This document shows, piece by piece, positions 8,497-17,410 of a stretch of DNA of 54,254 bases. The stretch's first letter is position 1. Each line of letters starts with the position of its first letter. Origin of the DNA: Halomonas ventosae (GTDB lineage Bacteria; Pseudomonadota; Gammaproteobacteria; Pseudomonadales; Halomonadaceae); assembly GCF_004361885.1 (NCBI RefSeq), contig NZ_SNWH01000017.1, forward strand, positions 1-54,254. Direction: 5' to 3'. Under the pieces are notes generated by a model. The model had not been told where the DNA came from and did not search any database. It worked only from the letters and a program-made list of their open reading frames with translations. A program made the position numbers and the translations under genes.

Positions 8497-8706
8497 GCCC
8501 AGCATTAATCCATGGGTCCCCAAGGCGCTGTTCCTTGACACGGCCGTGATGAGCCTTTAATGACACTACCTCGGTAAATGGCGAATTCGCAAACTGCCAT
8601 CGTCCGAGGTCGTTATCGAGGAGCAGCGTTCCGACTTGCTGAAGGCTGCGCTGGTCGCTAGATGCAGCGTTATTCGTCGTTCATTTGACCAAAAAGGGTG
8701 TAGTCG

Positions 8707-9219
8707 ATGGCGCTGACAGAAGAGGACATCACCTTCATCAAGACTCATATGGGCGACTGGCTGGCCGAGCAGAGCCTGGCTCGACCACCGGCTGTCTACG
8801 AGATAGAACTGCGCGAGCGCATGGTGCGGGTCGAGGAGGAGTTGAAGCATCAACGTGAATTGATGCGCGAGGGGTTTGCGCAGATGGACAAGCGCTTCAC
8901 GTTGGCGGAGAAACGCCACGAGGAGCTGCGCGAGGATATGTTGGCCAGATTCGAGCAGGTCGACAGGCGCTTTGATCAGGTCGATAAGCGCTTTGAGCAG
9001 GTTGACAAGCACTTTGATCAGGTCGACAAGCGCTTTGAGCAGGTCGACAAGCGATTCGAGCAGGTCGACAAGCGATTCGAGCAGGTCGACAAGCGATTCG
9101 AGCAGGTCGACGACCGATTCGACGAGATGCTCCGTCGCCATGACCGCCACTTCTTGTGGCTCATCGGTTTTATCACGACGGTGGGGGGGCTTGTCATCGC
9201 CGCCGGGAAGTTTCTCTAG
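8707..9219 (+). CDS. Heptad-repeat coiled-coil protein with C-terminal membrane anchor
   Basis: 170 residues. Residues 30-80 are charged and helical. Residues 82-137 are eight near-identical heptads (FEQVDKR, FDQVDKR and variants). Residues 148-168 (FLWLIGFITTVGGLVIAAG) form one transmembrane helix, followed by only two residues. This is the layout of a tail-anchored protein with a long cytoplasmic or periplasmic coiled coil. No catalytic motif is visible. Similar heptad-rich short proteins with a C-terminal helix are common hypotheticals in bacteria and phages. The repeats are nearly identical at DNA level, so copy number is likely to vary between strains. Confidence 0.8.
   Translation: MALTEEDITFIKTHMGDWLAEQSLARPPAVYEIELRERMVRVEEELKHQRELMREGFAQMDKRFTLAEKRHEELREDMLARFEQVDRRFDQVDKRFEQVDKHFDQVDKRFEQVDKRFEQVDKRFEQVDKRFEQVDDRFDEMLRRHDRHFLWLIGFITTVGGLVIAAGKFL
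8950..9117 (+). repeat. Eight 21-bp in-frame tandem repeats
   Basis: Units of the type CAGGTCGACAAGCGATTCGA encode FEQVDKR heptads. The last four or five copies are almost identical and the earlier ones more diverged, suggesting recent local expansion. A gain or loss of one unit keeps the frame. Confidence 0.9.
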
Positions 9220-9224
9220 AGGCG

Positions 9225-9989
9225 TCAGGAGCGCGGTGAGCCCATCATCGCCTCGAGGCTCGCCGCGTCGGGTGCTCCTTCGATCTTTTTCAGGCGGCCG
9301 GCCTGGTTATGGTAGTAGCTGGTGGGCGTGGCCATTAGCCCCAGGCTTTCGAAGAGCTGGTTGTTGGCGTAGACCTGCTGCTCGATTTCGCGGGGTTGGG
9401 CAGCGGCGGCGATGCCGCTGTCACTGGATTGGTGTGACTGCAGCGCGGCGGCGGGGTCTTCGGCGCCGAGCAAGGCAGCCGCCTTGGCCGGGCTATCGCT
9501 GCGCAGGATGCCGACCATGATGTGGCGCAGCTGCACCTCGCCGGCCTCGATCCAAGGGCGGGTTTGCTCGTGAAAGCGCGCGCAGTAGGGGCAGTTGGGG
9601 TCGGTAAAGGTGTAGATCACGCGTTCTGCTTGCGGGTCGCCGTCCTGGATCCAGTGGCTCTCCTTGAGCCGCTGCCACACCTCGGCCTCCTGGCCGCTGC
9701 GTAGGTGCTCATCCAGGGGGGCGGCGGAGAGGTCCTTGCCCTGGGCATCGAGCAGGGTGCCGACCACGACATGGTTGCCGTCCGGCGTAAGGTAGACGGC
9801 CATCTCGCGCCCGCGGTGGCTGGCCGCATAGCCGCTGAGCCCGCCTGGTGCCGCGAATTTGCCATGGATTTCCAGGCCCTGGTCCACCAAGGCCTGGACC
9901 GGGGCCGGCCAGTGCTGGTCGGCGAAGAGCAGCGAGCTGAAAGAGATCGTGACCAGGCCGGCAGCCAGGGAGAAGGAAAAAGGGCGCAT
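9225..9989 (-). CDS. dsbG: Thiol:disulfide interchange protein DsbG
   Basis: 254 residues from the ATG at 9987-9989; E. coli DsbG has a similar length. Signal peptide MRPFSFSLAAGLVTISFSS then LLFA-DQHWP, so periplasmic. The DsbC/DsbG N-terminal dimerisation part is followed by the thioredoxin-fold with redox motif CPYC (in FTDPNCPYCARFHEQ). The cis-Pro loop is probably LMATPTSYY. The family acts as a disulfide isomerase or sulfenic-acid reductase on periplasmic proteins and is kept reduced by DsbD. It is divergent from nrdR and 1.6 kb from no other dsb gene; dsbB lies at 30360. Upstream, more distant starts are possible but lack a signal peptide at the N-terminus. Confidence 0.9.
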   Translation of the reverse strand: MRPFSFSLAAGLVTISFSSLLFADQHWPAPVQALVDQGLEIHGKFAAPGGLSGYAASHRGREMAVYLTPDGNHVVVGTLLDAQGKDLSAAPLDEHLRSGQEAEVWQRLKESHWIQDGDPQAERVIYTFTDPNCPYCARFHEQTRPWIEAGEVQLRHIMVGILRSDSPAKAAALLGAEDPAAALQSHQSSDSGIAAAAQPREIEQQVYANNQLFESLGLMATPTSYYHNQAGRLKKIEGAPDAASLEAMMGSPRS

Positions 9990-10280
9990 GGCGGTATCCT
10001 GTCGATAAGACATTATCGTGGGGTTGTGAGAAGGACCTGCGGGGGAGCCTGAGAGTTCCCATCCGGTCACGGCCCATTAGCGGTGGATGACGCGTCATGC
10101 AGATGCCCCCGGGGCGAGGCGATTCCCCTGCCGGTCAATGAGGCCGTGCGGCTGGGTTCGGCGCCTTTCACTTCGAGTAACTGCGATTGCCTTGTCCGCA
10201 GCTGGCCGCCGCTGTGCGCGCTTACTGTGAGCCGTTACAATGCGGCAACAACCTTTCCAACGACCTCGGGTTTCATCCCT

Positions 10281-10766
10281 ATGCATTGCCCCTTCTGTGG
10301 CGCTAATGACACCCGCGTGACCGACTCGCGCCTGGTGGCGGAGGGCGACCAGGTTCGGCGGCGGCGCCAGTGCGCGGCCTGTGGTGAGCGCTTCACCACC
10401 TACGAGGCCGCCGAGCTGGTGATGCCGCGGGTGATCAAGTCCGACGGCACGCGGGAGCTGTTCGACGAGGCCAAGCTGCGTGCCGGCATGCTGCGGGCGT
10501 TGGAGAAGCGCCCGGTCAGCGCCGAGTCCATCGAGGCAGCAGTGGAGCGCATTCGCCAGCACCTGCGCGCCCGGGGCGAACGCGAGATTCACGCCCGGGA
10601 TATCGGCGAGGAGGTCATGCAGGCTCTCAAACGCCTCGACCAAGTAGCCTATATCCGCTTCGCCTCGGTCTATCGTAGCTTCCAAGACATCGACGAGTTC
10701 CGTGCCGAGATCGACCGGCTGGCCCAGGAGCCGAGCTTTTCCATGGACCCTGGGGAAGCATCGTGA
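10281..10766 (+). CDS. nrdR: Transcriptional repressor NrdR
   Basis: 161 residues. The N-terminal zinc ribbon starts MHCPFCG and continues with [13 protein letters not shown] (Cys 3, 6, 31, 34), followed by the ATP-cone domain ([19 protein letters not shown] ... [12 protein letters not shown]). NrdR senses ATP/dATP and represses ribonucleotide reductase genes by binding NrdR boxes; no nrd gene is in this window. The stop overlaps the ribD start (TGATG), so the two are co-transcribed, as in many proteobacteria. Confidence 0.97.
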   Translation: MHCPFCGANDTRVTDSRLVAEGDQVRRRRQCAACGERFTTYEAAELVMPRVIKSDGTRELFDEAKLRAGMLRALEKRPVSAESIEAAVERIRQHLRARGEREIHARDIGEEVMQALKRLDQVAYIRFASVYRSFQDIDEFRAEIDRLAQEPSFSMDPGEAS

Positions 10767-11911
10767 TGGCGCAGCGCTGCTTCCCCGAGGCCTGGATGGC
10801 GCGCGCCCTGACACTGGCGCGTCGTGGGCGCTATACCACCGACCCCAACCCTTGCGTGGGTTGCGTGCTGGTCAAGGATGACCGAGTGGTCGGCGAGGGC
10901 TGGCATGAACGCGCCGGCGAGCCCCATGCCGAGATTCATGCCCTGCGCGCGGCGGGGGGCCGTGCCCGCGGCGCCACCGCCTACGTGACCCTGGAGCCCT
11001 GTTCCCATCAGGGGCGCACCGGCCCCTGCGCCCTGGCGCTGGTCGAGGCCGGTGTGGCGCGGGTGGTGGTGGCCATGCAGGATCCCAATCCCCGTGTCGC
11101 CGGCCAAGGCATCGCCCGGCTGCGCGAGGCCGGTGTCGAGGTGGCAGTGGGGGTGCTCGAGGAGCAGGCGCTGGCACTGAATCCCGGCTTCGTGATGCGC
11201 ATGTCCCACGGTCGCCCTTTCGTGCGCCTGAAGATGGCTATGAGCCTCGATGGTCGCACCGCCATGCGCTCCGGTGAATCCCAGTGGATCACCGGGCCCC
11301 AGGCCCGCCGCGAGGTGCAGCGCCTGCGTGCCCGCTCCAGCGCCATCCTCACCGGGGTCGAGACGATCATCTTCGACAACGCCCGGCTCACCGTGCGCCC
11401 TGAGCAGCTTGAACTGCCCGCGGGCGAGGCGCTCACGACCCGCCAGCCGCTGCGCGTGGTGGTGGACTCACGGCTGCGCTTGCCGCTGGCCGCGGCCTGC
11501 CTGCGCGAGCTCGGTCGTACCTTGGTGGTCACCTTAAAAGGCCACGACCCCGAGCGGTGCGAGCGGCTCCAGGCTGCCGGTGCCGAGGTGGTGGCGATGC
11601 CCGCGGGCGCCAATGGCCGCATCGATCTCGATGCTCTACTGCGCCACCTGGCCGCGGCCGAGCAGGCCAATGAGGTGCTGCTGGAGACCGGGGCGACGCT
11701 GGCCGGGGCCATGCTCGCCGCCGGGCTGATCGACGAGATGCAGCTGTTCGTGGCGCCGACCCTGCTTGGCGGCGAGGCGCGGCCACTCTTCGCGCTGCCG
11801 GGCCTGACTCTCATGGCCCAGAAGAAGGGACTGGATATCCACGATATCCGCGCCGTGGGCCAGGATTGGCGGATTACTGCCAGGCCCCGACAAGGTTCGA
11901 AAGAGCGGTAG
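10766..11911 (+). CDS. ribD: Bifunctional riboflavin deaminase/reductase RibD
   Basis: 381 residues from the ATG at 10766; a GTG at 10763 is possible. The N-terminal deaminase has the zinc motif PHAEIHAL and PCSHQGRTGPC, and the C-terminal reductase begins at about RPFVRLKMAMSLDGRTAM. It deaminates the pyrimidine product of GTP cyclohydrolase II and reduces the ribose side chain, two middle steps of riboflavin synthesis. It overlaps nrdR by one base. Unlike the common ribD-ribE-ribBA order, no riboflavin synthase follows; a 234-base gap with a REP pair comes next. Confidence 0.97.
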   Translation: MAQRCFPEAWMARALTLARRGRYTTDPNPCVGCVLVKDDRVVGEGWHERAGEPHAEIHALRAAGGRARGATAYVTLEPCSHQGRTGPCALALVEAGVARVVVAMQDPNPRVAGQGIARLREAGVEVAVGVLEEQALALNPGFVMRMSHGRPFVRLKMAMSLDGRTAMRSGESQWITGPQARREVQRLRARSSAILTGVETIIFDNARLTVRPEQLELPAGEALTTRQPLRVVVDSRLRLPLAAACLRELGRTLVVTLKGHDPERCERLQAAGAEVVAMPAGANGRIDLDALLRHLAAAEQANEVLLETGATLAGAMLAAGLIDEMQLFVAPTLLGGEARPLFALPGLTLMAQKKGLDIHDIRAVGQDWRITARPRQGSKER

Positions 11912-11931
11912 GCACATCGTCCGCAGGCTGG

Positions 11932-12001
11932 GTAGGCCCGATAAGCCGGAGGCGCATCGGGCGAGGCAGTCGTTCAGGCTCCGATGGCTTACCGGGCCTA
12001 C
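11932..12001. repeat. REP-like pair (type 1 forward, type 2 reverse)
   Basis: Unit type 1 (11932-11962) starts GTAGGCCCGATAAGCCGG and ends GCATCGGGC; unit type 2 (11977-12001) is inverted and ends CTTACCGGGCCTAC. Each can form a hairpin. Related copies lie at 15882-15961, 19869-19898 and 37218-37300. Confidence 0.85.
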
Positions 12002-12005
12002 GGCC

Positions 12006-12046
12006 GGCGCCCGACGACGCAGCTGTTTACTGGCGCCCGACGACGC
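12006..12046. repeat. 15-bp direct repeat in the ribD-ribBA gap
   Basis: GGCGCCCGACGACGC occurs at 12006-12020 and 12032-12046, 26 bases apart, upstream of ribBA. Role unknown; no FMN riboswitch consensus is present around it. Confidence 0.7.
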
Positions 12047-12145
12047 GCCACGGTACCCTGAGGCGGTTTCAAGGTGGCGACGCTCGATGGCGACTCGCGC
12101 GTCGTCGGATGACGACAGCCACCACGCTGAATCAATGGAGATTCC

Positions 12146-13309
12146 ATGGAGCACTCCTCCTCCGGGGGCCTGGCCCCCATCGAAGAACTGGTCGAGGACA
12201 TCCGTCAGGGGCGGATGGTGATCCTGATGGATGACGAGGATCGCGAGAACGAAGGCGACCTCATCATGGCCGCCGAGAAAGTCGAGGCCGAGCACATCAA
12301 CTTCATGGCGCGCCACGCCAGGGGCCTGATCTGCCTGCCGATGACTCGCGAGCGCTGCGAGCGTCTCCAGTTGCCGCTGATGGTGCGCGACAACGGCTCG
12401 GGCTTCGGGACCAAGTTCACGCTCTCCATCGAGGCCGCCGAAGGGGTGACCACCGGCATCTCCGCCGCTGACCGGGCGCGCACCGTGCGTGCCGCGGTGG
12501 CCCGTGACGCGGTGGCCGCCGACATCGTCCAGCCTGGCCACATCTTCCCGCTGATGGCCGAGCCGGGCGGCGTGCTGCGTCGTGCCGGCCATACCGAGGC
12601 GGCCTGTGATCTCGCCGCCCTGGCCGGCCTCGAGCCCAGCGGGGTGATCTGCGAGGTGATGAACGAGGATGGCAGCATGGCCCGCCGGGCGCAGCTTGAG
12701 CGTTTTGCCGTCGAGCATGGCCTGAAGATGGGCACTATCGCCGATCTGATCCACTACCGCATCCACAACGAGCAGACCGTGCAGCCGGTGGAGTCGGTGC
12801 CGGTGCAGACCGCCTTCGGCGAGCTCAACCTGCACGTCTTCCGCGACAGCATCCAGGGCGTCCATCACTTGGCGCTGGTCAAGGGACATCCGCACCCCGC
12901 AGCGCTGACCACGGTACGCGTGCATCTGGCCAACGTACTGCGCGACCTGCTAGCCCTTCAGCAGGGCGACAAGCCGAGCTGGACCGCCCAGCAGGCGGTC
13001 GCCGAGGTGGCGCGCGCTGAGCAGGGAGTCTTCGTGCTGCTCGATGACGGGCGTCCGCGCCAGGATCTCCATGACCTGCTCGAGGTGTTCCTCGAGCGTC
13101 GCCGACCGCCGCGCACCAGCGACTCCGACGGCGCGGGCAACTACCTGACCATCGGTACCGGCTCGCAGATCCTGCGCCACCTGGGCGTGGGCAGGATGCG
13201 CCTGCTCAGCTCGCCCTGGAAGTTCTCGGCCCTCTCCGGCTTCGACCTCGAGGTGGTAGAGCGTCTGGAACCCGGCGAGCAGGCGACTGCCGGGCAGGGC
13301 GACGACTAG
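12146..13309 (+). CDS. ribBA: 3,4-dihydroxy-2-butanone-4-phosphate synthase with degenerate GTP cyclohydrolase II domain (RibBX type)
   Basis: 387 residues. The N-terminal DHBP synthase domain (about 1-205) keeps the acidic [16 protein letters not shown] motif, [12 protein letters not shown] and GHIFPL, so ribulose-5-phosphate to DHBP activity is expected. The C-terminal half resembles GTP cyclohydrolase II by position but has no cysteine at all. Where the zinc site C-x10-C-x-C normally follows the RVH motif, this protein reads [17 protein letters not shown]. It should therefore not hydrolyse GTP, like RibBX proteins described in other proteobacteria, and a separate ribA is expected elsewhere. 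The start follows ATGGAGATTCC, a modest ribosome site. Confidence 0.92.
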   Translation: MEHSSSGGLAPIEELVEDIRQGRMVILMDDEDRENEGDLIMAAEKVEAEHINFMARHARGLICLPMTRERCERLQLPLMVRDNGSGFGTKFTLSIEAAEGVTTGISAADRARTVRAAVARDAVAADIVQPGHIFPLMAEPGGVLRRAGHTEAACDLAALAGLEPSGVICEVMNEDGSMARRAQLERFAVEHGLKMGTIADLIHYRIHNEQTVQPVESVPVQTAFGELNLHVFRDSIQGVHHLALVKGHPHPAALTTVRVHLANVLRDLLALQQGDKPSWTAQQAVAEVARAEQGVFVLLDDGRPRQDLHDLLEVFLERRRPPRTSDSDGAGNYLTIGTGSQILRHLGVGRMRLLSSPWKFSALSGFDLEVVERLEPGEQATAGQGDD

Positions 13310-13393
13310 CGCTGTCGCTTTTCATATCCTGGCCTGGCCGCCGGACCAGCCCTTCCGGACCCTCAAGCCCCGGACCTTTCAGGACACCGAACC

Positions 13394-13894
13394 ATGCAAC
13401 CGATTTCCCAAGTCGAAGGCAGTTTCGTCGACGTCGATGGCCGCTACGTGATCGTGGTCGGCCGCTTCAATCATCATGTGGTGGACAGCCTGGTCGAGGG
13501 CGCCGTGGACAGCCTGGTGCGCCATGGCGTCGACCCGCTGGCCATCGATATCGTCCACGTGCCCGGCGCCTGGGAGCTGCCGCTGGCCATCAAGCGCGTG
13601 TTGCAGGTGGCACGCCCCGATGCGGTGATCGCCCTGGGGGCGGTGATTCGCGGCGGCACCCCGCATTTCGAGTACGTCGCCGGGGGTTGCAACACCGCCA
13701 TGGGCACCCTGCAGCTGCAGTTCGATACCCCGGTGGCCAACGGCGTGTTGACCGTGGAGTCAATCGAGCAGGCCATCGAGCGCGCTGGCACCAAGGCCGG
13801 CAATAAAGGCGCCGAGGCGGCCATGGCGGCGATGGAGATGGTCTCGCTGCTGCGCTGCTTCGGCGATGATGGCGGCGAGGGGAGTGAGGCATGA
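13394..13894 (+). CDS. ribH: 6,7-dimethyl-8-ribityllumazine synthase
   Basis: 166 residues, the usual size for this capsid-forming enzyme. Typical features are [48 protein letters not shown] and the catalytic His region (FEYVAGGCN), then [11 protein letters not shown]. It condenses DHBP with the RibD product to give lumazine, the substrate of riboflavin synthase. It overlaps nusB by four bases (ATGA). Confidence 0.97.
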   Translation: MQPISQVEGSFVDVDGRYVIVVGRFNHHVVDSLVEGAVDSLVRHGVDPLAIDIVHVPGAWELPLAIKRVLQVARPDAVIALGAVIRGGTPHFEYVAGGCNTAMGTLQLQFDTPVANGVLTVESIEQAIERAGTKAGNKGAEAAMAAMEMVSLLRCFGDDGGEGSEA

Positions 13895-14394
13895 GCGGCG
13901 AGCGTTCGCGGGCCCCATCGAAGACCCAGCAATCCCGCCGTGCGGCCCGTGAGCTGGCGGTGCAGGGCCTCTATCAATGGCAGATGACCGGCAAGTCGAT
14001 CAGCGCCGTGGAGGCCGAGTTTCGCAGCCAGGTAGCTGATGATGATCTCGAGGATCACGAGAACTGGCTCAAGGTCATGGAGATCGCCGACATGGCGCTG
14101 TTCCACGAGTTGCTGCACAGGGTGGTGGGCGAGTGCGGTGAGCTCGATGCCGCCATCGCGCTGCTGCTCGACCGTCGCCTCCAGGATCTCGACCCCATCG
14201 AACTGGCGATTCTGCGCCTGGGCGCCTACGAGCTCTCGCGCCGCCCCCAGGTACCCTATCGCGCGGTGATCAACGAAGGGGTCGAACTGGCCAAGTCCTT
14301 CGGGGCCACCGACGGCCACAAGTACGTCAACGGCATCCTCGACAAGCTCGCCGGGCGGTTGCGATCCGCCGAGGTCGCCGCTCGCCGCCGCTGA
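13891..14394 (+). CDS. nusB: Transcription antitermination factor NusB
   Basis: 167 residues, all-helical. Recognisable parts are [17 protein letters not shown] at the N-terminus and [18 protein letters not shown] with [17 protein letters not shown] at the C-terminus. NusB binds boxA RNA with NusE/S10 in rRNA antitermination complexes. The ribH-nusB-thiL-pgpA order is conserved in gammaproteobacteria. Translationally coupled to ribH. Confidence 0.97.
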   Translation: MSGERSRAPSKTQQSRRAARELAVQGLYQWQMTGKSISAVEAEFRSQVADDDLEDHENWLKVMEIADMALFHELLHRVVGECGELDAAIALLLDRRLQDLDPIELAILRLGAYELSRRPQVPYRAVINEGVELAKSFGATDGHKYVNGILDKLAGRLRSAEVAARRR

Positions 14395-14407
14395 AGGCCC
14401 GCCCCAG

Positions 14408-15367
14408 ATGCACAGCGAATTCGAACTCATCACCCGCTTCTTCACCCCCGACCCGCCGGGGGCGGAGGCCGGCGTGACGCTGGGCGTGGGCGACGACTGC
14501 ACCCTGCTGGCGCCGACACCCGGTCAGCGGCTGGCGGTCAGCGTGGATACCTCGGTAGCCGGTAGCCACTTTCCTGCCGATGCCCCGGCCGCGGCGGTCG
14601 GCCACCGGGCGCTGGCGGTCAGCCTGAGCGACCTCGCCGCCATGGGGGCCCGCGCCCGTTGGTGTCTGATGTCGCTGACCCTGCCGGCCGCCGATGACGA
14701 TGCCTGGCTGGGGAACTTCGCCCGCGGCTTCCATGCCTTGTGCGCTGCCACCGGGACCGCACTGGTGGGCGGCGATGTGACCCGCGGCAAGCTGGCCATC
14801 GGCGTAACGGTGATGGGCGAGGTGCCTGACGGGCAGGCGCTGACTCGCCGCGGCGCCCGGCCGGGCGACCTGCTGGCGGTGACCGGCGCGCTGGGCGGTG
14901 GGGCTGGGGGGCTGCACGCATGGCGGCGTGGCGAGCGGGACCTCGGCCATCCGCTGCTCGAGCGCTACCTTCAACCACAGCCACGCCTCGCGGCAGGCGT
15001 GGCCCTGCGCGGCCTGGCTAGCGCCGCTATCGATATCTCCGATGGCTTGCTGGCCGATCTCGGGCATGTTCTCGAGGCTTCGAGCGTCGGGGCCGAGCTA
15101 ATCACCGATAGCCTGCCGCTGGCCGAGGGCCTGGTGGCGGCACTGGGCGAGCCGGGCGCCCGCGAGGCGGCGCTGCACGGTGGGGATGACTACGAGCTGC
15201 TGCTCGGCCTTAGCCCTGACCACCTGGAGACAGCCCGCGCCCGGCTCGCCGCCCAGGGCCTGGCCCTCAGCGTGATCGGCCGCGTCAGCGACGAACCCGG
15301 CGTGCGCGGCGTGCCCCTTGAGGGCGAGCGAGGCTGGCAGCACTTCACGCGAGGCGCTGCCCCATGA
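14408..15367 (+). CDS. thiL: Thiamine-monophosphate kinase
   Basis: 319 residues. The PurM-like ATP-binding fold has GVGDDCTLLAPTPG, VSVDTSVAGSHF, AMGARARW, GGDVTRGKLAIGVTVMGEV, AAIDISDGLLADLGHVLE and GGDDYELLLGL. It phosphorylates thiamine monophosphate to the cofactor thiamine diphosphate. Its stop overlaps the pgpA start by four bases (ATGA). No TPP riboswitch is seen; the gene is inside an operon. Confidence 0.97.
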   Translation: MHSEFELITRFFTPDPPGAEAGVTLGVGDDCTLLAPTPGQRLAVSVDTSVAGSHFPADAPAAAVGHRALAVSLSDLAAMGARARWCLMSLTLPAADDDAWLGNFARGFHALCAATGTALVGGDVTRGKLAIGVTVMGEVPDGQALTRRGARPGDLLAVTGALGGGAGGLHAWRRGERDLGHPLLERYLQPQPRLAAGVALRGLASAAIDISDGLLADLGHVLEASSVGAELITDSLPLAEGLVAALGEPGAREAALHGGDDYELLLGLSPDHLETARARLAAQGLALSVIGRVSDEPGVRGVPLEGERGWQHFTRGAAP

Positions 15368-15837
15368 ATCGGGCTCCCGCCAGCGTCTGGCGGCGTCCGG
15401 TGCATTTCCTGGCCTTCGGGATGGGCAGCGGCAGTGTTCCCTTCGCGCCCGGTACCTTCGGGACCCTGGCCGCAATTCCCTTCTATTGGCTGCTGTCCGA
15501 GCTGCCGCTGGGCTGGTACCTGGGCCTGGTGACGGTGACCTTCTTCTGGGGCATCTGGCTGTGTGACAAGAGCTCCCGCGACCTGGGGGTCCATGACCAT
15601 TCGGGCATCGTTTGGGATGAGTTCGTCGGTTACTGGCTGACCATGGCCGCCGTGCCCTTTTCCTGGGATACGGCCCTGTGGGGGTTCGTGGTCTTTCGGG
15701 TCTTCGATGTCTTCAAGCCCTGGCCGATCCGCTGGGCGGACCGGCGGGTCGCCGGCGGTTTCGGCATCATGATCGACGATGTGCTCGCTGCCGCCTATGC
15801 ATGGAGCACCATGCATCTGTGGTTCTGGCTCCATTGA
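15364..15837 (+). CDS. pgpA: Phosphatidylglycerophosphatase A
   Basis: 157 residues, integral membrane. It shows GMGSGSVPFAPGTFGTLAAI at the N-terminus, the metal-binding segment VWDEFVGYWLTM, and FRVFDVFKPWPIRWADR. It removes the phosphate from phosphatidylglycerophosphate to form phosphatidylglycerol in the inner membrane. Last gene of the nrdR-pgpA run; a REP pair follows. Confidence 0.96.
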   Translation: MNRAPASVWRRPVHFLAFGMGSGSVPFAPGTFGTLAAIPFYWLLSELPLGWYLGLVTVTFFWGIWLCDKSSRDLGVHDHSGIVWDEFVGYWLTMAAVPFSWDTALWGFVVFRVFDVFKPWPIRWADRRVAGGFGIMIDDVLAAAYAWSTMHLWFWLH

Positions 15838-15881
15838 TAGTATTGGGGCATCGCGAGTCGGCGTGAAAACGATGATGAGGC

Positions 15882-15961
15882 GTGGGCCGGATAAGCCGTA
15901 GGCGCATCCGGCGCGATGGTGCCCTTGCCACGCCCGGTGCGCTGGCGCTTACCGGGCCTAC
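15882..15961. repeat. REP-like pair downstream of pgpA
   Basis: Type 1 unit forward at 15882-15912 (GTGGGCCGGATAAGCCGTAG ...), type 2 unit inverted at 15932-15961 (... CGCTTACCGGGCCTAC). Same arrangement as at 11932-12001. It lies in the gap between pgpA and the YdgA-family gene, where it could shape mRNA 3' ends. Confidence 0.88.
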
Positions 15962-16085
15962 AGGGGTTGGGTGGCCAGAGTCGGTATCCTGCGGTCAACG
16001 CCCATGCAAGTCTGCGAAGAACGAAAGTTTTCCAGCGTCTCGGTGACACAGGGGTGGTTCGGACAAGGCGCGGGTAAGGAATGCC

Positions 16086-17333
16086 ATGATGCGCAAGGAA
16101 CGATTGATTGTCCCGCTGCTGGTCGGGCTGGCGCTGCTCTGGGGCATCGCCCAGTATCTCTCCAGCCTGCTGTTCGAACGCGAGCTGGCCCGCGGCCTCG
16201 TGGATCTCGCCGCCCGTGGCGAGCTCAGGGTGTCGCGTCGCGACGTCGAGCAGGGTTGGCTCGAGTCCCGCGGCACGCTCCACCTGGCCCCGCGCTTCGG
16301 CCAGGCCTGGCATCTCGAGCTGCCCTATGTGGCGCGGCATGGCGTAATCAGTACCCGCATCGACGGCGAACTGAAGCCATATCTCGGGCCGGATGGACGC
16401 CGCCTGTTTAGTGATGTCCTGACGTCAACCCCCCCTCGCTGGCAGGCCCGCTACCTTACTTTCGGCGCGACCCTGGAGGGGCGTCTCAAGCTGGCGCCTT
16501 TCCTGATCAGCCAAGCTGGCCGTGAACTCGACTTCGGCGGGGGGCGGATCACCTTCGACGGCGTCTATGGCGACTGGCGGCTGCAGGCGAGCCTCGCCCC
16601 CTGGCGACTCAGCGACGGGCCGACCACTCTGGAAGTGGGGCCCACCACCCTGGAGAGCCGCTACGCCTATACCGAGGGCGCCTATCATTTCAGCCAGCAG
16701 GACCTGCTCAAGGTGGAGCGGCTGGCCTGGCACCAACCGGAACTCGAACTGGATGCCTATCAGCTGGTCCTGCATAGTCGCACGGTGCTCGACGAGCAAG
16801 AGCTGCGCTTGGTGAGCCAGCTGAGCCTGGATCGGCTGGTCACGGCGGAGCAGGTGCTGCTCACTGGCCGCGTGATCCTGGAGCTATCGCGAATCAACGC
16901 CGACGCCCTGCGCGGCGTGCTGGCGGCGCTACGCGACGAGGCGCGTGGCGATGCTGCCCAGCACGGCCATGCGTTGCCCGCACGTCTGGAGGCGCCATTG
17001 CGGGCCATGCTTCAGGATTCGCCTCGGCTGGACATCCAGGAGGTCGTGCTGGATAGCCCGATGCTGGGACTCGCCGCGCGTGCCGACGGCGCGCTGTTTT
17101 TCGACCCGCGCGAGCTCGCCGAGCTGAGCCCGCTCGACCTCGACGCCCCCCGCGAGCAGGCGCGCTGGCGCGAGCGTCTCTACGGCGACCTCACCTGGTA
17201 TCAGGTGCCCAAGGTGGTGGTTCTGTGGCTTGGCCTGCCACTGGATACCCAGGATCTGGAAATCGACGTGGTGCGCGGCCGGGTGCGGATCAACGGTCGC
17301 CCGTTGCCGCCGGCGCTCGAACGTCTGCAGTGA
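16086..17333 (+). CDS. YdgA/DUF945 family protein
   Basis: 415 residues. One N-terminal membrane anchor or signal (LIVPLLVGLALLWGIAQYLS), then a long soluble region with the family's repeated beta pattern: RVSRRDVEQGWLESRGTLHL, then a dispersed DxL/RI pattern, ending GRVRINGRPLPPALE. Function of the family is unknown; E. coli YdgA is an inner-membrane-anchored periplasmic protein. The start ATG (ATGATG) follows AAGGAA. Immediately downstream, bases 17334-17361 hold a heat-shock-like promoter for lon. Confidence 0.85.
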   Translation: MMRKERLIVPLLVGLALLWGIAQYLSSLLFERELARGLVDLAARGELRVSRRDVEQGWLESRGTLHLAPRFGQAWHLELPYVARHGVISTRIDGELKPYLGPDGRRLFSDVLTSTPPRWQARYLTFGATLEGRLKLAPFLISQAGRELDFGGGRITFDGVYGDWRLQASLAPWRLSDGPTTLEVGPTTLESRYAYTEGAYHFSQQDLLKVERLAWHQPELELDAYQLVLHSRTVLDEQELRLVSQLSLDRLVTAEQVLLTGRVILELSRINADALRGVLAALRDEARGDAAQHGHALPARLEAPLRAMLQDSPRLDIQEVVLDSPMLGLAARADGALFFDPRELAELSPLDLDAPREQARWRERLYGDLTWYQVPKVVVLWLGLPLDTQDLEIDVVRGRVRINGRPLPPALERLQ

Positions 17334-17361
17334 CTTGAAGTCGGCCATCGCTGCCCGCATT
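17334..17361 (+). promoter_or_regulatory. Sigma-32 (heat shock) type promoter for lon
   Basis: CTTGAA at 17334-17339, a 14-base spacer, then CCCGCATT at 17354-17361. The known RpoH consensus is CTTGAA, 13-15 bases, CCCCATNT, so only one core position differs. It is 50 bases before the lon start, right after the preceding stop codon. Confidence 0.65.
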
Positions 17362-17410
17362 CACAGCACAGACACGGGAACTCATCCCGACGATTAGCAA
17401 TGAGGAACGC

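Noticed and set aside
8950..9117. Non-coding tandem repeat or CRISPR-like array
   Set aside because: The units are in frame, contiguous, encode heptads and end in a membrane helix, so they are coding.
11912..12145. FMN riboswitch in front of ribBA
   Set aside because: The conserved RFN core sequences are absent; the gap is filled by a REP pair and a 15-bp duplication.
12750..13309. Frameshift or sequencing error explaining the missing zinc cysteines in RibBA
   Set aside because: The frame continues smoothly with family-like residues to a normal C-terminus, and no Cys-rich alternative frame was seen, so the loss looks evolutionary.
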